From Alphaproteobacteria bacterium (GTDB taxonomy: Bacteria; Pseudomonadota; Alphaproteobacteria; CACIAM-22H2): a stretch of DNA of 42,769 bases. The first letter of the stretch is position 1. Every line of letters starts with the position of its first letter. Positions 17,711 through 24,661 of this stretch are shown piece after piece. The DNA lies in contig JAEUKZ010000056.1 in NCBI GenBank assembly GCA_016793045.1, forward strand, positions 1 through 42,769, written 5' to 3'. The notes under the pieces were generated by a model. That model worked only from the letters and a program-made list of their open reading frames with translations. It was not told the DNA's origin and ran no database searches. The position numbers and the translations under genes are program-made.

Positions 17711-18699
17711 CGCCGCTCGCGCTCTCGGTCGCCTGCCGCGCGAGCGACCGCACGCGCGCATTGTTCGACGGCAGCGTGGCGATCGAGGGCTGCGCGGCGA
17801 GCGTCGTCGATCTCGACCCGGAGGAGGCGTTTTTCCGCGCCTTCCGCCATGCCGAGTTCGACGTGAGCGAACTCTCGCTCAGCAGCACGATGATGGCCGT
17901 CGATCGCGGCAGCTGCCCCTATGTCGCGATCCCGGCCTTCGTCAGCCGCGCGTTCCGCCATTCGGCGATCTACATCCGCACCGATCGCGGCATCCGTGCG
18001 CCGGCGGACCTGAAGGGGCGGCTCGTCGGCATTCCCGAATATCAGGTCACCGCCGCGGTCTGGGTGCGCGGCATTCTCGAGGACGAGTACGGCGTCAAGC
18101 CATCCGAGCTGCGCTGGAGGTCCGGCGGCATGGAGGAGCCGGGCCGCCACGAGAAGCTTCGCTTCACGCCGCCTGCAGGAGTCGAGATGCTGCCGATCGC
18201 CCCCGGCGCGACGCTCGCGGCGATGCTGAAGGCGGGCGAGATCGACGCGCTGGTGGCGCCGCGCCCGCCGAGCTGCTTCAGAGAGGCCGCACCGCATGTC
18301 GGCCGGCTGTTTCCCGACTTCCGCACGGTCGAGCGTGAATGGTTCGCGCGCACCGGCATCTTCCCGATCATGCATGTGATCGGCGTGCGCAGGACGCTGG
18401 TCGATCGGCACCCCTGGCTGCCCGCGTCGGTCTACAAGGCGTTCCTGCGCGCCAAGCAGGCCTGCATTCCCAAACTGTTCGACCTCAATGCTCTGCACGT
18501 ATCGCTGCCCTGGGTCGTGGCGGAGGCGGAGGCGACGCGGGCCGTCATGGGCGCCGATTTCTGGCCGTACGGCGTCGACACCTCGCGCAAGACACTGGAC
18601 GCGGTGGCGCGCTACTCGCATGCGCAGGGGCTGACCTCGCGCGTGCTGGCAGCGGAGGATCTCTTCGCCGCCACGACGATCGAAACGGTGAAGGTCTGA
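17707..18699 (+). CDS. 4,5-dihydroxyphthalate decarboxylase-like protein (periplasmic-binding-protein fold)
   Basis: The product is 330 aa, starting at GTG. It has no signal peptide, although its fold is that of periplasmic binding proteins: LACRASDRTRALFDG-like start, then DLKGRLVGIPEYQVTAAVWV and MEEPGRHEKLRF. This pattern is that of the Pht5-type 4,5-dihydroxyphthalate decarboxylases, which turn 4,5-dihydroxyphthalate into protocatechuate. Similar proteins are also annotated as ABC substrate-binding proteins. The lack of a signal peptide supports a cytoplasmic enzyme. Coupling by GTGA to the TAXI receptor suggests receptor and decarboxylase handle the same dicarboxylate (inference). Upstream residues deciding activity cannot be judged from sequence alone. 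Confidence -1.
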   Translation: MTPLALSVACRASDRTRALFDGSVAIEGCAASVVDLDPEEAFFRAFRHAEFDVSELSLSSTMMAVDRGSCPYVAIPAFVSRAFRHSAIYIRTDRGIRAPADLKGRLVGIPEYQVTAAVWVRGILEDEYGVKPSELRWRSGGMEEPGRHEKLRFTPPAGVEMLPIAPGATLAAMLKAGEIDALVAPRPPSCFREAAPHVGRLFPDFRTVEREWFARTGIFPIMHVIGVRRTLVDRHPWLPASVYKAFLRAKQACIPKLFDLNALHVSLPWVVAEAEATRAVMGADFWPYGVDTSRKTLDAVARYSHAQGLTSRVLAAEDLFAATTIETVKV

Positions 18700-18712
18700 C
18701 CGGCGGACGCTC

Positions 18713-18741
18713 TGGACAGGATATCCTTAGACATCTAAGTT
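18713..18741 (+). promoter_or_regulatory. Promoter and MarR-type operator of the carboxymuconolactone-to-enolase operon
   Basis: TGGACA (18713-18718) and TAAGTT (18736-18741) are spaced by 17 bp. The perfect palindrome CTTAGA-CA-TCTAAG (18726-18739) lies between and over the -10, so a bound protein would block RNA polymerase. The first gene starts at 18773. Confidence -1.
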
Positions 18742-18772
18742 TCGCCGCGAGGACACGCCCGATCGGACCGTC

Positions 18773-19330
18773 ATGAGCCGCCGCATTCCGCGTCTCGAAT
18801 TCGAACAGCTCGCGCCGCCGCTGCAGGAACAGCTTGCCGCGCGCGTGAAGCGTCTCGGCTATCTCGGGGAGTTCTTCAAGTGCGCCGGGCACCAGCCGGC
18901 GCTGCTCGGCCCCTTCATGACGATGACCGAAGCGTTCAAGAAGGTGCTGCCGGAACGCCTGGTCGAGGTCGGCGCGCTGACCGTCGCCGGCGTGATGAAG
19001 AACGAGTACGAGCGCAACCAGCATGAGCGGCTGTCGTTCCGCCTCGGCTTCGGCAAGGACTGGATCGCCGAAGTGAACCGTCTCGATCCCGACCGCGCGG
19101 CGCAGATGAGCGACGCCGAGAAGGCGGTGCAGCGATTCGCGATCGCGCTGATCGAGCGCAAGGGCGGCGGCGTCGATGCGGAACTCGACGCGATGATCGA
19201 CGCGATCGGCCCCGAGGCGGCGATGGCGGTGATGTTCCTGGTCGGCCGCTACGTGACCCACGCCTTCATCGTCAACGCGCTGGCGCTCGCGCCGCCGGTC
19301 AAGTCGGTCTTCGTGGAGGAGCCGCGATGA
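18773..19330 (+). CDS. Carboxymuconolactone decarboxylase family protein
   Basis: The product is 185 aa and all-helical. It has the conserved helix VEVGALTVAGVMKNEYERNQHERLSFRLGF with E and H at the places used by PcaC-type 4-carboxymuconolactone decarboxylases. No CxxC is present, so it is not an AhpD-type peroxidase. The family removes CO2 from muconolactone derivatives or plays related roles in aromatic breakdown. It is the first gene of the long catabolic operon; its ATG at 18773 lacks a strong ribosome site. Its stop overlaps the next start (ATGA). Confidence -1.
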   Translation: MSRRIPRLEFEQLAPPLQEQLAARVKRLGYLGEFFKCAGHQPALLGPFMTMTEAFKKVLPERLVEVGALTVAGVMKNEYERNQHERLSFRLGFGKDWIAEVNRLDPDRAAQMSDAEKAVQRFAIALIERKGGGVDAELDAMIDAIGPEAAMAVMFLVGRYVTHAFIVNALALAPPVKSVFVEEPR

Positions 19331-20325
19331 CCGCCGAACCGATCTGGATCGACGAGGCCGACGTTGTCCGCCTGATGCATCTGGGCGAGGCGATTCCCGC
19401 GCTCGAGCGCGGCCTCGCCGAGGAAGCCGCGGGCCGCGCCAAGAACCTGGAGAAGACCGCGCAGCATTGGGGCAAGGGCTCCAACATGCACGCGATCGGC
19501 GCGGTCTACGACGGCGCGGGCATCTTCGGCACCAAGACCTGGGGCCATACCGAGCACGGCTCGACGCCGCTGCTCATCCTGTGGGATGCCGGCAACGGCC
19601 GCCTGCTGGCGATCGTCGAGGCCTTCGCACTCGGCCAGATGCGCACCGGCGCGATGTCCGGCGTCGGCACGCGCTGGATGTCGGCCCCGGAAGCCGACGA
19701 ACTCGCGGTCGTCGGCACCGGCAAGCAGGCGACGACGCAGGTCGCCGCGGTCGTTGCGGTGCGGCCGATCCGCCGCATTCGCGTCTGGGGGCCGACGCCC
19801 GAGCATCGCATGGCCTTCGCCGAGAAGGTCCGCGCCAGCCATCCCGGCATCGAGGTCGTGACGGCGGAAAGCTGCGCCGCCGCGGTCAAGGATGCGCCGA
19901 TCGTCACCCTGATCACGCGGGCGCGCCATCCCGTGGTCAATGCTGCGATGCTTGCGCGCGGCGCGCATGTCAACGCCGCCGGCGCGATCACCGCGGAGCG
20001 GCGCGAGTTCGACGAGGACCTGTTCCCGCGCGCCGACCTGGTCGCGGTCGACTCGCTGGAGACCGCGCGCCGCCAGAGCTCGGAGTTCATGGATTGGTAC
20101 GGCGAGGCGCTCGGCGACGAATGGGCCGGGGTGCGCCGGATATGCGATCTCGTCGGCAAGGGCGATGCACGCCCCGCGAACTGCGACCTGACGATCTTCA
20201 AGCCGATGGGGATGGGCATTTCCGACCTCGCCCTCGGCATCGAGATCCTCGCGCGCGCGCGCAAGGCGGGCGCAGGCCGCGCCATGCCGCATCCGCAGCG
20301 CATCCCGCCGCGGCTGCACGAATAG
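19327..20325 (+). CDS. Ornithine cyclodeaminase / mu-crystallin family protein
   Basis: The product is 332 aa. It shows the family pattern: FALGQMRTGAMSGVGTRWM (substrate and RTGA loop), a Rossmann nucleotide site in ELAVVGTGKQATTQV, and FKPMGMGISDLALG near the C-terminus. Members include ornithine cyclodeaminase, alanine dehydrogenase and cyclic imino-acid reductases that use NAD(P). In this catabolic operon an imine, amino-acid or oxo-acid reductase role is possible, and would hint at nitrogen in the substrate (inference). ATG overlaps the preceding stop. Confidence -1.
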   Translation: MTAEPIWIDEADVVRLMHLGEAIPALERGLAEEAAGRAKNLEKTAQHWGKGSNMHAIGAVYDGAGIFGTKTWGHTEHGSTPLLILWDAGNGRLLAIVEAFALGQMRTGAMSGVGTRWMSAPEADELAVVGTGKQATTQVAAVVAVRPIRRIRVWGPTPEHRMAFAEKVRASHPGIEVVTAESCAAAVKDAPIVTLITRARHPVVNAAMLARGAHVNAAGAITAERREFDEDLFPRADLVAVDSLETARRQSSEFMDWYGEALGDEWAGVRRICDLVGKGDARPANCDLTIFKPMGMGISDLALGIEILARARKAGAGRAMPHPQRIPPRLHE

Positions 20326-20356
20326 AAGCGACGCTTTCCCGATCGGAGGAAACGAC

Positions 20357-21454
20357 ATGACGAACGTGAAGATGATCGACGTCACCGGTGCCGCCGCCGC
20401 GCCGCTCGACCTGTGGGAGCCGGTCACGGTCACACGCGAACAGATCGCGGCCGAGGCCGGGCGCCTCGCCGACCTGCCGCGGCCGGCCAATGGGCGGCGC
20501 GAGACGATGTTCGTCCATCCGCGCGCGACCGCGCCGGGCCTCGGCTTCGCGCCCGGCATCCGCGTCACGCTCAGCGTGCTCAAGCCCGGCGAGCGCTCCG
20601 AGCCGATCCGCCACAACTCGACGCAGGTCAATTTCTGCATCCGCGGCGGCGGCCACAGCGTCGTCGCCGGCAAGCGCTTCGATTTCGGCCAGTACGACGT
20701 CTGGAACACGCCGTCGTTCGCACCCTACTGGCACGTCAACGACGGCAAGGACCTGCAGGTCCGCCTCACCTACTCGAACGCGGCACTGCTCGAGAAGATG
20801 AACGTCCATGTCGTCGAGGAGAACCCGAAGCTCGTCGAGGCGGTGGAGGAGGACGTGGCGCACCGCGACGATCCGCGCCGCAAGAGCCCCTACGGCACCT
20901 TCCAGCTGACGGAGGACGGCGCCTGGATGATGCCCTACGAACGGCTGATCAATCCGCCGGCGGTCGAATCGAAGGCGCTGCACTGGCCGTGGCAGCAGGT
21001 GAAGAGCCATCTCGACAAGCTCGAGGCGCTGGGCAAGGACTATATCGGGCGCCGGCTCTACCTGCTCTACAACCCGATGACCGGCCGCACCAACGGCACG
21101 ACGCCGAACTTCTTCGCGACGATGACGATCCGCCCCCCGAAGATCGTCGACCGCCCGCACCGCCACACTTCTGCGGCGATCAACTACTACTTCCACGGTT
21201 CGGGCCGCAGTACGGTGGAAAAGAAGGTCTACGAGTGGCGTGCCGGCGATCTGATGCTGTCGGCGCCCGGTTGGGGCGTCCACAACCACGCTTCGTACGA
21301 CGACCATGTCTATGAGCTCACGGTGCAGGATCAGCCGCTCAACATCGCGATGGAATCGCTGCTGTGGCAGGAAGACCTGAAGCTGCCGGCGGCGGTGCTC
21401 GGCGCCGAGGTCGGCTTCGGCACCAATCGCGGCAAGCTCGGGGCGGCGGAATGA
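20357..21454 (+). CDS. Bicupin dioxygenase-like protein (gentisate-dioxygenase-type)
   Basis: The product is 365 aa with two cupin domains. The first (about 70-145) has only H86 in PIRHNSTQVNF and a WHVND histidine; the second (about 255-330) has the canonical metal motif H268-R-H270 (DRPHRHTSAAINYYFHGSG) and a late histidine pair in GWGVHNHAS. The overall length and layout fit gentisate and salicylate 1,2-dioxygenases, which cleave an aromatic ring with oxygen, but in those the HRH motif is usually in the N-terminal cupin. GGAGGAAAC precedes ATG 20357. The stop overlaps the DHDPS-family start (ATGA). Ring-cleavage is the best guess for function. Confidence -1.
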   Translation: MTNVKMIDVTGAAAAPLDLWEPVTVTREQIAAEAGRLADLPRPANGRRETMFVHPRATAPGLGFAPGIRVTLSVLKPGERSEPIRHNSTQVNFCIRGGGHSVVAGKRFDFGQYDVWNTPSFAPYWHVNDGKDLQVRLTYSNAALLEKMNVHVVEENPKLVEAVEEDVAHRDDPRRKSPYGTFQLTEDGAWMMPYERLINPPAVESKALHWPWQQVKSHLDKLEALGKDYIGRRLYLLYNPMTGRTNGTTPNFFATMTIRPPKIVDRPHRHTSAAINYYFHGSGRSTVEKKVYEWRAGDLMLSAPGWGVHNHASYDDHVYELTVQDQPLNIAMESLLWQEDLKLPAAVLGAEVGFGTNRGKLGAAE

Positions 21455-22371
21455 TCGCGCTGAGGCCGGACGAACTGCGCGGCTCGATCCCGCCGCTGGT
21501 GACGCCGTTCAAGGACGGCGCGGTCGACATTCCGACCTTCGAACGGCTGGTCGAGCGGCAGATCGCCGAGGGCTCGCACGGCGTGCTGATCACCGGCACG
21601 ACCGCGGAGCCGAGCACGCTGACGACCGCCGAGCGCATCAAGCTGTTCGAGGTCGCGGTGAAGGTGGCCAAGGGCCGCGTGCCGGTGGTCGCCGCACCGG
21701 GCGGGCAGAGTCACGCCGACACGGTGGAGATGGTGGCGGGCGCCGAGAAGGCGGGCGTCGACGCGATGCTGGTGGTGACGCCTTACTTTCTGCGGCCGCC
21801 GCAGCGCGGGCTGGTCGAATACTACGTCGACATCGGCAGGCGCACCGCCCTGCCGCTGATGATCTACCACATCCCCGGCCGCGCCGCGGTCAACGTCACC
21901 GTCGACACCGTCGCGGCGATCGCCGAGCGTGCGCCCAATCTCGTCGGCATCAAGCATGCCGTGGTCGATCTCGACTTCGCGACGCAGCTGCTCAAGCGCA
22001 TGGGGATGGAGTTCCGCATTTTCGTCGGCCTCGAGGAACTGAGCTTCCCGATGATGGCGGTCGGCGCGTGCGGGCTGATGAACGCGGTCGGCAATCTGCT
22101 GCCCAGGCGCGTCGCGGAACTCTGCGAGCGCGTGTGGGCGAACGATCTGGCCGGCGCGCGGGCGATCCATTTCGAGCTCGACGAGCTCAACCGCGCGGTG
22201 TTCTTCGACACCAACCCCATCCCGATGAAGTACATGATGCGCCGCCTCGGCATCCTGCCCAACAACGAGCACCGGCTGCCGATGCTGCCGGCGACGGCCG
22301 AGCTTGAAGCGCGGCTCGACGGCGTGCTGGCCCGCGCCGGCCTCATCAAGCTGAAGCAGGCCGCCGAATAG
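21451..22371 (+). CDS. DHDPS / N-acetylneuraminate lyase family aldolase or hydratase
   Basis: The product is 306 aa of the class I aldolase (beta/alpha)8 type. Schiff-base K168 is in LVGIKHAVVD, Y139 in MIYHIPGRAAVN, and the GTT motif in LITGTTAEPSTLT. Members condense or cleave pyruvate with an aldehyde, or dehydrate keto-acids (for example trans-o-hydroxybenzylidenepyruvate hydratase-aldolase). In the operon it could split a ring-cleavage product to pyruvate plus an aldehyde (inference). Start ATG overlaps the bicupin stop. Confidence -1.
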   Translation: MIALRPDELRGSIPPLVTPFKDGAVDIPTFERLVERQIAEGSHGVLITGTTAEPSTLTTAERIKLFEVAVKVAKGRVPVVAAPGGQSHADTVEMVAGAEKAGVDAMLVVTPYFLRPPQRGLVEYYVDIGRRTALPLMIYHIPGRAAVNVTVDTVAAIAERAPNLVGIKHAVVDLDFATQLLKRMGMEFRIFVGLEELSFPMMAVGACGLMNAVGNLLPRRVAELCERVWANDLAGARAIHFELDELNRAVFFDTNPIPMKYMMRRLGILPNNEHRLPMLPATAELEARLDGVLARAGLIKLKQAAE

Positions 22372-22394
22372 CATTCGAGGAGGGGAGACGCGAC

Positions 22395-23558
22395 ATGGCG
22401 CAACAGCAGGACGCTTTCGTCGGCACGGCGATGCCGCAGGATTCGACGCTGCCGACGGTGCTCACCGGCCAGCATTTCGAAGGGCTGGAGAACTTCTTCC
22501 GCACCTTCTGCGTGCGCAACGACGACAAGATGGTGTTCCTGTGCGATCGCAAGCTCGATCCGCAGGTCATCGCGGCGATCTGCGGCGTGGCGCGCGCGCG
22601 CGGCGTCAAGCCGTGGGTGATCATGAGCGACACCACCCAGCACACCGCGATCCCGGACGAGGTGCGGCCGATCCTCGAAAAGGCCACCTTCGTCGTCTCG
22701 ACCTGGTTCTGCTCGATCATCGATCCGTTCTGCATCGCGCTGCGCAAGAAGGGTCAGCGCTGGGTCAAGATCACGTATTTCCGTGACATCAAGCTGCTCG
22801 ACACGCCGCAGGCGCGCTTCCCGATCGACATCGTGGGAGAGATCATCCGCCAGACCGCTTCGCTCTATCCCGAAGGCAGCGCGTTCGACCTGCGCTTCTC
22901 GGATTCGCGCGGCACCGACTTCACCATCCCGTTCACCGCCGACATGCGCCAGACGATGCTCAAGTCGAACCGCTGGCGCGGCAAGATGACCCCGGAGGAG
23001 CCCGGCTCCTACGTCCATTTCCTGCCGACGCACGGGCCCAATCTCTACGACCGCACCAGCGTCAACGACGACGATCAGGTGATGGTGCCGATGCATGGCA
23101 CCGTCTATCCGTACTGGGCGGTGGGCTTCCCGCGCCCGTTCGAGAGCCGCATCGGCGTCGTCTTCGAGAAGGACCAGATCACCCGCGTCGACGGCTCGGG
23201 CGAGGAGGCGGAGATCCTGCGCGACATGCTGGTCGGCGGCAAGCTGATCGAACTCGGCTGCGGCTTCAACCCGAAGGCGCCGCGCCGCACCGTCTATCCC
23301 GCCGGCTCGAACTCGCCGGGGGCGCTCCATTTCGGCATCGATCTCGCCAAGCCTTGCGACTACATCCGCAAGGTGATGCCGGAATGGGAGGAGCCGCCGG
23401 TGCACATGGACCTGATCACCTTCGATTCCACCGTGACGGCGGGCAATGCGACGCTGATCGACAAGGGATTCCTGCGGGCGCTGCGCGCGCCCTCGGTGGT
23501 CGAGTTGGCGAAGCGTTACGGCGATCCGGTGGATCTGCTCGAAAGCTGGCCGAACTGA
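22395..23558 (+). CDS. M29-like / NicX-related metalloenzyme
   Basis: The product is 387 aa. Likely metal ligands are E286 (LIELGCGFNPKAP), H312 (GALHFGID) and H337/D339 (VHMDLITF). The HMD motif and the EAEILRDM region resemble both M29 aminopeptidases and NicX, the 2,5-dihydroxypyridine dioxygenase. Where NicX uses a histidine before the GWG motif, this protein has E286, as in M29 peptidases. It may be an amidohydrolase, peptidase or ring-opening enzyme. A good GGAGGGGAG ribosome site precedes ATG 22395; it is 23 bp after the aldolase. It is the first member of this fold I see in the cluster and its substrate is unknown. Confidence -1.
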   Translation: MAQQQDAFVGTAMPQDSTLPTVLTGQHFEGLENFFRTFCVRNDDKMVFLCDRKLDPQVIAAICGVARARGVKPWVIMSDTTQHTAIPDEVRPILEKATFVVSTWFCSIIDPFCIALRKKGQRWVKITYFRDIKLLDTPQARFPIDIVGEIIRQTASLYPEGSAFDLRFSDSRGTDFTIPFTADMRQTMLKSNRWRGKMTPEEPGSYVHFLPTHGPNLYDRTSVNDDDQVMVPMHGTVYPYWAVGFPRPFESRIGVVFEKDQITRVDGSGEEAEILRDMLVGGKLIELGCGFNPKAPRRTVYPAGSNSPGALHFGIDLAKPCDYIRKVMPEWEEPPVHMDLITFDSTVTAGNATLIDKGFLRALRAPSVVELAKRYGDPVDLLESWPN

Positions 23559-23583
23559 CGAACGAAGACTTGGGAGGAAGACC

Positions 23584-24633
23584 ATGACCCGGATGAACCT
23601 CGATCGTCGCGGATTCCTGGCGGTGGCGGCCGGTGCCGCGCTCGCGGGTGTCGCGCAGCCGGCGCGCGCCGCGGTCACCGACGACACGCTCAACCAGCTC
23701 GCGGCGTCGGCGGCCCGGGCGGGCTCGATCCTGTGGTACGAAAGCTCGCCGCGCGACCAGATCGACCGCGTCATAGCCGCGTTCACGCAGCGCTTTCCCG
23801 CCGTGCGGCTCGAGCATGTGCGCGACACCGGCGGCAACGCGATGGCCGGCCGGGTCATCCAGGAGGTGCAGGGCAATACGCGCACCTGCGACGTCGGCAC
23901 CAACAGCGCCTCGGTGATCTGGCAGCTCGTCGGCCGCAACATGGTCGAGCGCGTCGACTGGGCGGCGCGCGGCGCCGATGCGCGGCTCGCGCCGACGCCG
24001 TTCACTCTGCTCACGACGGCGTCGACCTACGTCATCCTGTCGAACAGCCGCATGGTGTCGGATGCCGATGCGCCGCGGACCTGGGAAGACCTCGCCAATC
24101 CGCGCTGGCGCGAGAAGTTCGGCACCTGGATCCGTTCCGAGGGCCTGACGTCGCTCGCCGCCGTGTGGGGCGAGGATCGCGTCGCGCGCTATATCGAGCA
24201 GCTCAACGCCCAGCGGCCGTTCCTGTTCAAGAGCACCTTCCCGCTCGCCCAGCAGCTCGCGGCGGGCGAGGTCGCGGTGGCGCTCGGCATCTATCATACG
24301 GCCCAGCCGCCGATCCGCCGCGGCGCGCCGATCCGCGTCACCGTGCCCGATCCGGCGGCGATCTCCTCGCTGTTCAGCTTCCTGCCGACGGCGGGGCGCA
24401 ACAAGGACGGCGGCCTGCTGCTGGCGCTGTGGCTGGCGACGCCGGGCGGGGCGCAGGCCTATGAGCAGGCGACCGGGCGCGGCAACTACCTGATCGAGGG
24501 CACCGAGACGGCGCGGCTGCTCGCCGGGCGCACGGTGGCCGAGTTCACGCCGGACCAGACCGAGCGCATGCTGCCCATCCTGACGCGCTTCAACAACATG
24601 CTGCAGAACGGCGGCGGCCGCGAGGTCGATTGA
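23584..24633 (+). CDS. Fbp-type (extracellular solute-binding family 1) periplasmic binding protein
   Basis: The product is 349 aa with a signal peptide of twin-arginine look (MNLDRRGFLAVAAGAALAGVA, then a cleavage after ARA). The mature start, SILWYESSPRDQIDRVIAAFTQRFP, is typical of ferric-iron/2-aminoethylphosphonate/carboxylate family binding proteins. The gene is followed by a matching permease and ATPase, so it is the receptor of a complete importer. The family is often called iron(III) binding but many members bind organic acids; the catabolic context favours the latter. It is paralogous to the minus-strand binding protein at 28567-29607. Confidence -1.
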   Translation: MTRMNLDRRGFLAVAAGAALAGVAQPARAAVTDDTLNQLAASAARAGSILWYESSPRDQIDRVIAAFTQRFPAVRLEHVRDTGGNAMAGRVIQEVQGNTRTCDVGTNSASVIWQLVGRNMVERVDWAARGADARLAPTPFTLLTTASTYVILSNSRMVSDADAPRTWEDLANPRWREKFGTWIRSEGLTSLAAVWGEDRVARYIEQLNAQRPFLFKSTFPLAQQLAAGEVAVALGIYHTAQPPIRRGAPIRVTVPDPAAISSLFSFLPTAGRNKDGGLLLALWLATPGGAQAYEQATGRGNYLIEGTETARLLAGRTVAEFTPDQTERMLPILTRFNNMLQNGGGREVD

Positions 24634-24661
24634 GCGCGGACGCAAGGCGCACGGGCGACCC

